Source of the DNA: Brachionus rotundiformis
Lineage: Eukaryota; Rotifera; Eurotatoria; Ploima; Brachionidae
NCBI GenBank assembly: GCA_016802295.1
Contig: JAESIW010000138.1
Span: 1,373,904 to 1,437,903 of the forward strand
Direction of reading: 5' to 3'
Length of the DNA: 64,000 nucleotides
Shown here: positions 10,468 to 22,545 of the stretch, piece after piece
Numbering within the stretch: the first letter of the stretch is position 1
Layout of the letters: every line of letters begins with the position of its first letter
Program-made: the position numbers and the translations under genes
Notes under the pieces: model-generated
Database searches by the model: none
The model's input: only the letters and a program-made list of their open reading frames with translations
Told to the model about the DNA's origin: nothing

Positions 10468-10784
10468 TACTTAATGTTTTTACCAAAAAAATGTCTTAAA
10501 TTAAACTTTTTATATGAATAGATTGAATAATTTAAATTAGAAATTTTATGATAAATTAAATATAAATGGAAATTGTGAAAAAAAAAATTCTAATTTAAAA
10601 TTAATTCAAATTTGTACTTAAATATAAAAAAACAATATTATTTTCTAATTTTTTTAACAAGGACTATAAAAGAGTTAAGATAATTAAGAAACAAATTAGT
10701 TTATCCATTTGTAAAAAGTTAGTTAAGAATTATTGTAAAAAAAAATAATTTTATTGTTGAACACGCTTTTAATTAAAAACAAGA
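10468..10784. promoter_or_regulatory. Presumed bidirectional promoter between the small basic gene and TK
   Basis: 317 bp separate the two divergent start codons. The sequence is A/T-rich without a clear TATA or initiator. The same stretch, with changes, was duplicated at about 4015-4230, so the duplicate once carried both promoters. Confidence 0.45.
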
Positions 10785-11574
10785 ATGAGCAAGGGGCAAA
10801 TACAACTTATTTTAGGACCCATGTTTAGTGGGAAAACGTAAACATTATGCCTTGATTAGACCAGAGTGGTTTAATTTTTTTCTGTAAAGTACTGAGCTGA
10901 TTCGGCGAATGAGGCGATATGAAACTGCCAACCATAAATGCATGGTGATCAAATACGAAAGAGATAATCGTTATGATGACAGTGATGCCATATCAACACA
11001 TGACAAACACATATACACTGCCAATGTCAAGACTTCCTGCTTGCTTGACCACGAGTTTTCAGCTTTGAAATACTCGGTCATCGGAATTGACGAGGGTCAA
11101 TTCGTAGGATAAATTTCTATCTAATTAATATAATTTATTGGTTTTTAGTATAAAGATGTTGTTGAGTTTTGTGAAAAGATGGCCAATTTGGGAAAAATTG
11201 TTATTGTTGCTGCTTTAGATGGAACTTATCAGAGGAAAGGATTTGGTACCATTTTAGAACTAGTTCCACTTGCTGAAAGTATTGTTAAGCTTACAGCTGT
11301 TTGCATGTACTGCTACAATGACGCTGCGTTTACCAAACGAAAGGGAAATGAGACACAAGTAAACTAGTCAAGCAAAATTATTAAATTTATTTAGTTTATT
11401 AATTAAATAAAGATTGAATTAATCGGTGGCAAAGAAAGCTATCTTGCTGTGTGCAGAACATGCTATTTTGCGCAATCACCACTCAAGACAGCTTTAAAGG
11501 AAAACAAAGCTCAATTATCCAACATTACCAATGTAGACCAAATATATGCACCAAAGCAATTGAAAATGTTTTGA
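10785..11574 (+). CDS. TK1: Thymidine kinase, TK1 type (four exons)
   Basis: Cytosolic thymidine kinase that phosphorylates thymidine to dTMP in the pyrimidine salvage pathway. Joined exons 10785-10837, 10890-11103, 11149-11358 and 11413-11574 keep frame (introns of 52, 45 and 54 bp, all GT..AG) and give 212 residues. Exon 1 holds the P-loop (LILGPMFSGKT, completed over the splice). Exon 2 has TELIRRMRRYETANHKCMVI and IGIDEGQF (the DEGQF Walker-B-like and catalytic Glu region). Exon 3 has ALDGTYQRKGFG (the lasso region), LVPLAESIVKLTAVC and the Cys pair CMYCYNDAAFTKR. Exon 4 has IGGKESYLAVCRTCYF with the second zinc-binding Cys pair. It is clearly the tetrameric TK1-type family, not the dNK/TK2 type. 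AATAAA occurs at 11665. A broken partial copy lies at 4231-4380. Confidence 0.95.
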
Positions 11575-11792
11575 ATTTTTTTCTTTTTAAAAAAGTTTTT
11601 AAAGTTTAATTTCAAATCAGAAATTGAGATTTTTTTTCTAATTACTCATTTTTTTAATTTTGTAAATAAAATACTTAGTTGAAATTAATTGATCTTTTTA
11701 TGAGTCAAAAAAACCGCGAATTAATAAAAAAAAGCGCCAATTATCAACAAAAATAGAAAAAAATATAATTCACATATTTTATTTAGAAAAAA

Positions 11793-13073
11793 ATGAGTCG
11801 ATTTTCGTCATCAACTGCTTCCAATTCGAGAAATATGTTTGCTTCAAGTCAGGCAAGAAGTAAAACTCCCACTTATTCAAATCCAATTAAGTCGACTAAT
11901 GTACCAACCAAGCCACCACGAAACAATAAATTTCAACCATCTAAATCACCATTTACTCAACCAATTGAGCACAAGAACAGCAAAAATATATCCAATATAA
12001 CTAAAAATTTTGAAAAAAATCTTTTTATCAATTCAGAGAACCAAGGTGAAACGGGAAACAAAGTTAAAGCACCCTCAATTGACATTTTGGATCTTATTAA
12101 GCGTCGCTTGGACGCTTTGAAAGCTTTACAAATGAAAAATGCTTTCTTGGAAGCTCAATTTTATGAAGAACTTTATTTGTTAGAATGTAAATATAACAAA
12201 ATGTACAAACCATTGAATGATATGCGCAAAAGAATCATAGTTGGTGAGTATGAGCCAAATAGTGAAGATTGCCAAGCACTTCGGATAAGTGAAAATGGAG
12301 ATGGTCAAGAGGTTTTACAATCTTTTAATGAAGAAATTGAAAGAGAAAGAGAGATTAGTAAAGATTTACTAGCCATGAGCATATCGAACTATGCCATCAA
12401 AAAAGGTGACTTTGTCAAAGGTATTCCTGAATTTTGGCTTAGTGTTCTAAAACGAGTTGGCCTAATATCACAAATGATTGAGCCTCATGATGAACCAATA
12501 CTAAAATATTTATATGAAATTGGCATCGACCTACAGGACAAAAAGCCTTACAATTTTTCATTAAAATTTTATTTTCATCCTAATGAATATTTCACCAATG
12601 AAGTATTGACCAAGACGTTCGAGTTCAAAATTGAGCTTAATACGAATGATCCATATGTATTTGAAGCACCTGAGACTATTTGCTCACGTGGATGTATAAT
12701 TAACTGGAAGAGAAATAAAAATATTACCAGAAAGTCGACTTCTTTCGAGTCACCAAGAGAAGCAGACGAATACCAGAATTCTTTTTTTAACTTTTTTGAA
12801 ATAGCAGGGTTTGAAAACAAGAATGGTAATCGACTGACTTGCCAAGAAGAAGCTGAATTGGCCCTCGATTACGAAATAGGATATACATTTAAGGAGAAGG
12901 TTATACCAAGAGCCATTTTGTACTACATGGGCGAGATAGATGACGATGACGATGAAGATGACCAATGTGATTTTGACGAATGTGACCAAGATGATGAAAA
13001 AGCTTTAGAAAGTGAACTTCAGCAGACTTCTTCGTTTATTAATCGAAGAAATCTTAATTTAAATAAAAACTAA
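11793..13073 (+). CDS. Nucleosome assembly protein 1-like histone chaperone
   Basis: NAP family chaperone that binds H2A-H2B (and H3-H4) and shuttles and deposits histones. Single exon, 426 residues. Residues 1-90 are a Ser/Asn/Pro-rich low-complexity tail. The NAP fold follows: long dimerisation helix (RRLDALKALQMKNAFLEAQF, YEELYLLECKYNKMYKPLND, RKRIIVGEYEP), then KKGDFVKGIPEFWLSVLKRV, HDEPILKYLYEI and SLKFYFHPNEYFTNEVLTKT. TICSRGCIINWKRNKNITRK matches the NAP1 segment around IxWKxGKN(L/V)T. SFFNFFEIAGF and an acidic DDDDDEDDQCDFDECDQDDE C-terminal tail complete it. The domain is intact. The absence of introns, unlike most neighbours, could reflect a retro-copied paralogue. AATAAA at 13161. 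Confidence 0.92.
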   Translation: MSRFSSSTASNSRNMFASSQARSKTPTYSNPIKSTNVPTKPPRNNKFQPSKSPFTQPIEHKNSKNISNITKNFEKNLFINSENQGETGNKVKAPSIDILDLIKRRLDALKALQMKNAFLEAQFYEELYLLECKYNKMYKPLNDMRKRIIVGEYEPNSEDCQALRISENGDGQEVLQSFNEEIEREREISKDLLAMSISNYAIKKGDFVKGIPEFWLSVLKRVGLISQMIEPHDEPILKYLYEIGIDLQDKKPYNFSLKFYFHPNEYFTNEVLTKTFEFKIELNTNDPYVFEAPETICSRGCIINWKRNKNITRKSTSFESPREADEYQNSFFNFFEIAGFENKNGNRLTCQEEAELALDYEIGYTFKEKVIPRAILYYMGEIDDDDDEDDQCDFDECDQDDEKALESELQQTSSFINRRNLNLNKN

Positions 13074-16000
13074 TTTTGTTTTTCAAATTTTTTTTAATTA
13101 GAAATCAAGATGTCAAAAAATTATTCACTTAATAATTGTTAAAAATATGAATCTTTAGAAAATAAATAAAATGAAATCAAAGACCAATATTTAATTTAGT
13201 TGAATATATTTAAATGGTAGCCATGGTTTTAGACAAATTAAAATCAATTCCATGCTACGAATTAATTTTTGTTTAATTTTAAACATTTTAAAAATTTCTA
13301 TAAATAAAAATCTTTAAAAAAAAACGCCTAATTAAAAAAAATTAACATTAGATAAAAAAAAATTTAAATAAAATTTGTTTATCATTTGAAAATGAAAATG
13401 CTATCATACACGCTAAAAAAAATAATTGAAAATATTAAATTTTTTTTCAAATTTTAGAGGGTGGAAAAAATTACATCAATTAAATTTTTAATTTGTTACT
13501 ATGGCAATGCTTAGTTCATTTCCGATATTAAAAAGATTAATTGAAAAAAAAATTTAGCCCAGCCGGTTGATCTAAAATAGAATAATTTCTTCTTTAAGAA
13601 AACAAACTAATGAGGAACGATTCGCTTTATTTGATTTAAAACTGTCAAAAGTAGAAATTTGTTTGAAAAAAAATAAAATAAAAGTTTAAAAATATCAGTT
13701 CATTTAAAATTCAAATTTAATTTTAAAATTAATAACAAAAATTAAGCGTTTTTTTCTAGGAGAAATATCATTTATCCATTAATAAATTGCTGATAAAAAT
13801 AGACCAGATCAAATTTCTAATTTTTTCCATTTACTTAAAAATGTACATGATCGTAGATTTAAATTGCTTGAGATATGTTCAGAAATATCACATGGAGTAT
13901 TAGTAAACCTTTGTTAAATCGGTCATTAGATTCTCAAGAATTTTCTATTTAAAAAAGCTTAAGTTTAAAATTTAAAATTTAATAAAATTTTATTTGTGTA
14001 ATTAAAACTAAATGCTAAATTAAATAAACCAAACTATATTTTTGTATTTTAGTTGGTCGAACTAAAAATATTTCTTTTTTTTTTGAAAAAAAAGTAGGCT
14101 TTGACTTTTTCATTAATGAAAACAAATTTTTCTCTTTCCATAAAAAAGGTTAAATTAGTCGATTCGTGCTAAAAATCTCTTTTTAATCGAGAAAAATAAG
14201 CTAAAATTTTTTAAATTAATTCTTCTTTATAAAATTTAAATAAAATTTCATTTTTGTTTTATTTATTTTATTTTTAAGCTAATCCAAAAAAGAAAAAGAT
14301 CGAAATTTTCAAAAATAATTTCGAAAATAATTATTTTAAGGTATGTAGTTTTTTTTTCAAATTTAAATGATAATTGTTAAGGTGATTGAAATAGATTTAG
14401 TAAAATTATTCAACCATTTTCGAGTGTACCATTTAATTTGTTTTGAAGAAAATTGAATTTTTTTTTTTTTATGGAAAAAAATGCTTTTGTAATTTGTGTT
14501 TTTTGTCTAAACTGCGAATTCTTATCAATTAAAAAAAAATTTAAATTTCAACGATAAAAAATTTTAAATTTTAAATTTATAATTTTTTTGATTATAAAAA
14601 TGGTAAAATAAAACAAGAATGCCATCAAGCATCATTTTGATTTTAGAAAAAAATTATCATTTTATTATGTCGTTTTAATTTTTTTAAAGTATTAAGCTTG
14701 AGTTTAGATTTTTGGTCGAAAATTTTGAAAGAGACAATTTTTAATTACATAAATTAATTTATTTGTCTGAAAAGAATTTAGCTTAGCATATATTGTAAAT
14801 GGAATATTTTTTTAGACTGAGATGAGAGCTTGGGTTTATGAAATTTAAAAAATTTTAAAATTATAATTAGCCTCAATAATCATAAAAATGATAATGAATG
14901 AGAGAAATTATCGATTTTTTTTAATTTAAACTTTTTAGTTGGTTATAAAAATATATAGAAAATAGCAACTTACAATAGAGTAAAATATTTTATAAAATAA
15001 TATGAAAATTTAAAAAAAGATGAAAAGATTTTCTTTTACAAATTTTTTGTTATTAGTTTTAAAGTTTTTTTTCCTATATATTGATTTTATGTCAGTAGCG
15101 AGCTAAGAGGAAAAATTTATTAAAAATAATTTTTTAAAAATATTTCATCCCAACTGTCTTAATGACGCAGAGTAGTTTTTTTTTCATTAATTATATTAAA
15201 ATAAAAAAATTTGTTCATTTTTGATGAATGATTTTGAGAAATTTCTAGCTTTAAGCAAATAATAACCTGCTAGCTCAAATCTAATGGGTCACTTTAGTCT
15301 TCTCTTAAGGTGCGTTCAGGTAAAAATTAATTTTAAATTAAAATTTAATTAATTTACTTAATAGTTAAAGTCCATAACGCATTCTTTTAATGGTTGCGTA
15401 TCCATTTAAATTTGGCACAGTTAGTAAATTTTGATTAAATTTAAGAGCTCAATTTAAATTGATTGAAAATTATGGTCATTGAGTATTAAAAGACCATCTC
15501 GACATAGACAACATATTTTTTCCTTATTAAAGTTTAAACTTTAATTTAAGACTTTGTTTTCTTCGTGGATTAATTTATCAGTTGGAGATTTTTAATACAA
15601 ATGTTAATAAGACTTAATTTAAATATCCATTTTTTTTTAAATTATAGTATTTCCTATAAATTAATTTAAAGAATGATATTGATTTGAGCGTTGACAACGA
15701 AAATCATTTTCCATTTTTTTAATTTGAATCGAAAATAAAATATTTAAATTGGAATTTTTTAAAAGAATATTTGTCTTCACTAGCTTGATTTAAATTATTC
15801 AAAATAAATCAATTGAGATTTTATGAGAATAAATTAAGATAAAATAAATGATAAATTTTAAATTTTTCATAATTTCTTACAAGTAATATTTTAAAAGAGT
15901 AAACATAAATTTTATTTTCATTTTTTTTTAATTTGAGTTTTTTATAGGAACGTTTCGGTAATTATAAATATATATATATTTTTTTTAATATATTAAATAT

Positions 16001-18216
16001 ACGAATAAGAAGAATAGCAATCATACATTATTTATTTGATTCATAATTTTACAATTAAATATTTCCTTTAAAAAAATTAAATTATCTTTGTAGCTGCATA
16101 ATATTTTTTTTAAGAAACTAGCAGATTTATTGTATTATAAAAAATGCATGAAAAGTTAATCTTGAATTAAATTTAACTGTTGTGTTTAGTGAGATAAAAA
16201 AATTAAAATTTAAGAGTAATTTTGATTGCTATAGATAATAATTCATAATAAATCTTTTTTAGAAATTTTTAATAAATGCAACTGAATTTTTGTTCATATT
16301 TTTAAAGATTAATCAAGCTTAAATTATTTCTTTAACTAAAATAAATCAAACAAATCTTTTAAAGAATTAATTTTGATTTTAAATCATATAAGACTTATAT
16401 TTAATTAAATATTTTTCTTCTTAATTCTATATAATTGATTCAAATTGTTTATAATTAATTTTTCAAAATTATAATTTAAATAAAAATTTTAAATTATAAT
16501 TTAAGAAAGCTTTCGTATTTGTTGATTGAACTGTTTGATTTAAAGCCAATTTTTTAAATTATGTTTATTGATAAATTCGACCAGTGGAGTATATCTATTT
16601 TTTTTATTATTTTATTCATTATTGATTAGATTTTTTATATCTAGACCTTAATCATAAAATTTATTTTTTTTGCAAACAACGCAATTTTCTCTTACTTTCA
16701 GACCTCAATGTTTACACAAAAAAGTTCCGAATCAGCCAAAATAAGCAGAAAATTAAATTAATATTTTCAATTTGGCTAATAAATAAATTTTCTAAGCTAT
16801 TTAAATTAATTCATTTTACTTGACTATAGAAAAGACATATTTCTATCAATCTATTGATTAGGTTCTTATCGTTTAGAAAGATGAAGTTTATTATTTTGTC
16901 TATTTCTATGTCTAGGCTATTCAAAAAGATAATTAAAAATCAAACTAAATGTCAAAGGATTACTAAAAAATAGTTATAAACGACCGAGATAATCATTGGG
17001 GCAGTAGGTCAGTTTTAAACTAGAGCTAAGGTTGTAGTGACAAGATTGTACGAGCGTAAATAAAAGTAAATTAAAGACTGCTAGATTATTATAGAAATAT
17101 TTTTCAAATTAATTAAAGTTTTATTTTTGGGCTAAGAAAATTGTCATATAAACATAAAAAAAAACTTCATTTATTTAATTTTATTTTTCAAAATTTGAGA
17201 AATTTTTCTTTAGAACAAAATTTAAACTTGGTTATAAATTAATAAAAAAAAATAATTTCAAAATTTATTTTAAAGTGTCAATTTTCATTCAGTCGTGATA
17301 GTTTGTGATAACCTTGTTCAAAAGAGACTAATATTAGATATAATTATTCCAATTGTGAAAATAGTATGCCAAGAGATTCAAAATAGTTTATTTTTTATTA
17401 AAGATATGACCAGATGTATTTTTGAGAAAGACCCTAATTAATAATTTATTTTATTTATTTTTGACATGAAGAAAAATTCAATTAGTTTTAAATAATTAAA
17501 AGTATGACTCGGGAGCAGGAAAGACCTGTGAAAAGCTAAGCTCTCATAAATGCCAAGCTATAGAGCGTATTAAGTCTTGCTGTGTATACGCGTGTGTGTG
17601 CTTGTGTCTGTCTGAATCGAATTTAAATAAAATTTCAAATTTGAAAGTGGTCATTTTTTTTGTCTTATATGTTGGCTCTTTTAAAAGCGAGCGTTTTTTT
17701 CAGTTTTATTTCTGGATAATTTGTGAAATAATTCGCATTAAAGTGTCAAAATAAAAACAAAAATAAATAAATAAAAATATAAAGAAAAAAGTTTAATTTG
17801 TTTATTGAACTTAGTATTAATTAAATGTCCAGTATTTGGAGTGTTGAATCATAAAAGAACGTTAATCCGTTCAGTAATAATTTAAAAAAATATCGATTTT
17901 TTTTCCAATATTTGCTCATAAGTTCAATTAAGTTCATTACACACTGTCCATCATTATTAATTATGTCTGAACTTAATTCTGACTGAACTCACGCTCTCAC
18001 AATAGACCTCTATTGCTTCTGGTCCCCACCGCCCCCTCATCACCTCTCTCTTTCTCTCTTTCATCAACTCACGATTTGATTAATTTTTTTAAATTTTCAA
18101 AAATGGTGAAAAATTTATTTTAGTTGTTAAAACATTTTTAAGAAAATTGATTTAAACAAAAAATTATATATTAATAATAAATATATAAATATATATATAA
18201 AAAAAAGCAAAGAAGA
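13074..18216. other. 5.1-kb gene-poor A/T-rich interval
   Basis: I see no convincing gene, RNA gene or transposon ORF here. The DNA is dominated by A/T runs and short stop-rich frames. The last 700 bases become more mixed: a GT-rich stretch near 17581-17605 and a C/T-rich stretch at about 18017-18066 (CCCCACCGCCCCCTCATCAC, then CTCTCTCTTTCTCTCTTTC). These lie just before the zinc-finger gene and may be its promoter or 5' UTR. Confidence 0.5.
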
Positions 18217-21200
18217 ATGGACTATATGATGGAGACAAATCGGGCGATTAATCCGGCAAATAGCGTGAGCACAAACGAGGAGACGGACGAAGAGGAGTTG
18301 TTCGACGAGGACGAGGAGGTGCCCATGCAGCACCGGCCGGCGAAGACTAGGCGCAAGCAGGTGAAGCCCGTGCGCATACTCAACGAGAAGCCCGAGGCGA
18401 ACAGCAGCGACAAGGCGCTCCAGTGCGGCTTCTGCACGAGCCAATGCGACGATTTGAACATTCTCAAAAACCACTTGTACAAAGACCACATCGAAGAGAT
18501 CCTAAATCATCTAGTCAACCAGTCGGCGCAGCCCAAGAGTCAGATGAGCGCCCAAAAACTCGAAACCTTTTGTACCATATGCAAAAAAGAAGTGTGCAAC
18601 AAGTATTTCCTAAAGTCACATTTGCTTAACAAACACGGCGTCCAATTGGACGACTATTTGGCAAGTAATACATCTAGCGAGCCGGCGCAACCATCGTCAC
18701 AGGCAGCATTGTACGCGGCCGCAGTCGCCAACGAGCTAATCGAAAACCATGCCCAAAATTTGAGCTTGGCCACGCTTAGCCAGGCGCTCACACAACGCAA
18801 TGCACAGAGCAGCGCGCACTTCTCGCCCAACAACTTCGACTACTTTTTGAACTCGTCGTCGAAGATGATCGACGAGCCGGCGCCGGGCACCAAAGACGAC
18901 GAGCAACAGACCAACCTGCTAAACCAGTACTTGAGCATGGCACTGCAACCGCAGCCACAGCAGCCCGAAACGCCAGTGTCGAACACTTCGTGCGAGCTGT
19001 GCCAGAAACAGTTCTGCAACAAGTACTACTTGAAGAAGCACAAGATTGACGTACACGGCCTTGACCCCCAGAGCACAAAGTCAAACCATTCTATCGAGTC
19101 GGTGCAGGCCGCGGCCACACTCTCCATGCTCATCAACCCATTTCTCCTCTTGAACAACAACACGCCGGCGCCTTCCACCGACTCGGCCAGTCCGGACACG
19201 GTCAAGGACGAGTCGGAAGAGAAGCCCTCCGTCGCCGGCCCGGATCTGTCGGCTCCGACCGCCGCCCAGCTTGACTCCAGCTTAGCAGACGAGTCCCTTG
19301 TCACCGACACCACTCCCACCCCTACCGCAGCACCTGCCGATCTTACCTGCGACATCTGCTTTAAACACTTCAAGAGCGCCGACTTTCTGCACATGCACAA
19401 AATGAACAAACACAAGCTAAAGCCGCTTAGCGACGTTCAGTCAAACGTGCTCTCAAGCGAGTCCTTTTGCGAGTACTGCAACAAGTCCTTTTGTAACAAG
19501 TACTTCCTGCGTACACACATGAGCAAAGCGCATGGCAAAACGCTCATAATCGAGAGTGGACAAAACTCAATGCTCGACTCGGCCGACGACGAGACATTTT
19601 TTGCCTCCAAAGTGGTCGACCGGGTCCAGTGCGACATATGCCAAAAACAAGTCTGCAACAAGTACTTTTTGCGCACTCACAAACAAAAAGTAAGATCTTG
19701 CAAGAATATTAAAACTAGATCCAACTATTATCTTATATAGCCTGTTGTAGCTCATTTTTATTATTATTATTAGTAGTAGTAGTTATGAGACTGCAGTATA
19801 GAAATGTATGCTAATGCCTTCCGGCATTAAGCTCTAAAAGGGCTGCGATACTCTTTCGTTTCTTTCTTTGTTCAGTATCAAACAATTCTCTGCCTGACTG
19901 TCTCTGAGTTGACAGCACTCAGAGCTAAATCATTCCATTTTGAAACCACTCTGTTGGTCAGGAAGTTATATCTTGATGTAGTTTGTTTGCAAAGTTATTT
20001 CTCATGTTATGTTTTCTTCTTAAGTCCAAATTCAAACTTGTAGCCAGATTCACATCTTTCATTAGGTTAATCTTCTCATGACGGTTGACTACTTTGTACT
20101 ATAATGAAAACAAAGATTGGCCAGATCCTATTAGTATCAATTAAAGAATAAACAATTGTTTTAATAATTTTATTAAAATTAAAAGTGAATTTTAAGTCTC
20201 TCCTTAACAGAATCAAGCTCCTCTAATTAGAGTCTAACATTTACCATATTCCCTTGTTCGATTTGTTTCACCACAAGTTAAGACACGCCTTTGTACATCA
20301 AAGTACAGCCAAGTACATTTAACCCTTGCTATTGTATCGTTAACTTTGAGCGCATGCTCTAATAGCGGGCCTAAACGCATGATTACGCTATTAGAGCATG
20401 CGCTCAAGGTTAACGATATTATTGCAAGGTCGTGATGTAGTTTGGTGCATAGTCAAAAGACGTGTCTTAACTTGTGGTGAAACAAAATCATATTGATTAT
20501 TTAAAGTGTATATTGAAAATAAAAATAACATATTGATCAATGATAAAGCTTGAAATTATCTGTATTGGACTAACTAATACAGCATGCTTTAATACCATAT
20601 AATATTATTATTATTTATTTTATTGAACGCCTTAAAAGAAAAGGACAAAAATTGTTTGTTCATCAGTTTAAGCAAAAAAAAAATGACCCTTTAAGAAAAA
20701 AAAATAAAAAAAAAACCAGTTAATTGATAAATGTTGGTGTTTTAAGGTGCATGGGATATTTATGGACATGGAGACGACGGCGAGCGAGGAGAACGAGGCC
20801 GGCGAGCTGGACATGAGCGCCGAGGCGCACTCGATCGAGGAGAGTCAGCTGCACGAGGCCTCCTTGAGCGACACCCAGCCCATTCTGCCCTCGCCACCCT
20901 CGACCTCGGTCTCGCCGTCCACGGCGCCCATAGTCGACAATCAAAACTCGTTTTGCCACATATGCAAGCGAAAGTTTTACTCGTACAATTTCTTGCGCCA
21001 CCACATGAACAAAATACACGGCATCAAGCTGCCCAAACGCGACAACACAGTCAAAGACGAAAACGAACAAACGCCAAGCAACAAGAGCCACTCGGCCAGA
21101 GAGCCGAGCACGCCCAAGAGCCTCCTAATGAAAAAGCTCAATCGTCTTCCACTAACCAATTCGCTTCTCAATTTAGTCAACAGTTTCAAGTGTCGTTTGT

Positions 21201-21730
21201 GTTCCAAGGACTTCAAGAACAAACCACTGCTCAAGCAACACGTTCAAAACAGTCACAAGATCAAGTTCTCGGACTATGTGGCCAAGTATGTGCACTCGGA
21301 ACAGTCTAGCACGTCGCTGGCCCGTTCCATTCTTCTAAACAACTTGTTCAATGGGTCAGCTTCGCCTAGCAAGAACTTCAAGTTCAAGAACAAGCGCGTT
21401 GACGCTGCCGGTGCCGGTGCCGCCGCTCCCGGCCGCAAGAGAAAAAACTCCGGCAACTCGGTCGGCCAGTCGTCCATCGAGAGCTCGGTGTCCAAAAAGT
21501 CGCGCACCTCCAGCGACAATGAAATGAGTGACATGATCAAGCAGTGCAAGTCAATGTACCAGAGCGAGAGCAACAATCTGCAGCCGTTCATGCTGGAGAA
21601 GGACGAGTCCGAGCCCGACGAGAACGCATGCTTCATGCCCTGCTTGGTTTACTTGCCCGTCAAGGGCCGCATCAACGACCAAATATCGGTCAGGATCAAG
21701 CTCAAGCCCATCAAACAAGATGACCAATGA
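18217..21730 (+). CDS. C2H2 zinc-finger protein with eight fingers (two exons)
   Basis: Probable nuclear DNA-binding regulator. Exons 18217-19689 and 20747-21730 join in phase 0 at AAA|GTAAG and TTTTAAG|GTG, giving 818 residues. Eight fingers have the spacing C-x2-C-x12-H-x4-H. Several repeat the core CNKYFLRTH or CNKY(F/Y)LK(S/K)H, and the second His is often followed by G (KHG, VHG, AHG, IHG). The sixth finger is split exactly by the intron (HKQK|VHG), which supports the splice. Between fingers are acidic, Ser/Pro/Ala-rich linkers. After the last finger come a basic stretch (PGRKRKNSGNS) and a C-terminal conserved-looking segment (CFMPCLVYLPVKGRINDQIS). Fingers are widely spaced rather than in a tandem array with TGEKP linkers. 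I do not recognise the orthologue. Codon use is strikingly GC-rich compared with neighbours. An alternative-frame poly-Ala ORF follows the stop. Confidence 0.88.
19750..20115 (-). mobile_element. LINE 3' end (CR1/jockey-like) in the zinc-finger gene intron
   Basis: Minus-strand translation at about 19975-19915 reads RYNFLTNRVVSKWNDLALSA, then VNSETVRQ, the typical C-terminal post-RT signature of non-LTR elements. Downstream on that strand come a GCCGGAAGGC hairpin (near 19815) and a trinucleotide tail that on the plus strand reads TATTATTATTATTAGTAGTAG (19758-19785). Upstream coding is degraded. A 5'-truncated, relatively recent insertion is likely. Confidence 0.7.
20262..20486. mobile_element. 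Palindromic MITE in the zinc-finger gene intron
   Basis: An almost fully palindromic element of about 225 bp. Terminal inverted repeats read TTTGTTTCACCACAAGTTAA (left, from 20262) with GACACG following, and the right end (20457-20486) is its reverse complement. Inner arms at about 20337-20367 and 20386-20416 (GAGCGCATGCTCTAATAGCG) form a strong hairpin with an 18-base loop. No ORF. The superfamily cannot be set from the ends alone. Confidence 0.75.
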
Positions 21731-22545
21731 GACCATCAATTACTTCTAGTGCTTCTGCTGCTGCCGCTGCTGCAAATGCTGCCGCCGCCGCTGCCTTTCA
21801 AATGACAAATCCGAATTTTTATTTTTAACAAATAGTTGAAAAAAAATAGTCAATTTTTTTATCTTATCTTATCTTATCTAAAAATATTTTTTTTTTTGTT
21901 TTTATTTTTTTCTTAAGCGAGTTATTGTTGTGATTAATGTTAGTATTGGGCGAGTATGAGTGTGCGTGTGTGTGTATAAATTTTTTTGTAATTAATCGAG
22001 TTATTTGATGAAGCTAATGACAATTTTAATTAACATTTGTAATGTTTTATTATTATAATGAATTTTTTTTAATTCTCGGTTAAAAATTAGAAAAAAAAAA
22101 GGCTAAAAAAAACAATTTGAGTTAAAAACGTAAACAAAACTATTCACAAACAAATCAAATTATCTGGTCTTCTATGAATTTTTTTTAATTTTTTTTTCTG
22201 TTTGTTCGAGTTAATTTTGATCTATTAATCAACAAAAAATTTACGTCTTCTATCTAATTTTTTTGTTGGACAAATTTCAATTTAATTTTTATCTTTCTAT
22301 TTTGTACTCAAAATTTTAATCTAATTTTTGTTGTGTGTTGAAATTTTATATCAAAAATTTAAATAAAAATTAATAATTTTAAACCTTGTTATCTCAAGAC
22401 TAATTAAAAGTACCAGGTTGGATCACGTGTTTAGAATTTAAATCTTAAGTCATTCGATTTTTATAAAGAAAGACTATTTTTGAATTTATGCCATGAAGAC
22501 CAATTAGGGCATTGTAAAATTTGGAACAAAAAACAAAAATAAAAT

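Noticed and set aside
18127..19755. Several overlapping antisense frames in the zinc-finger gene
   Set aside because: Shadows of the real GC-rich exon, with no recognisable protein features.
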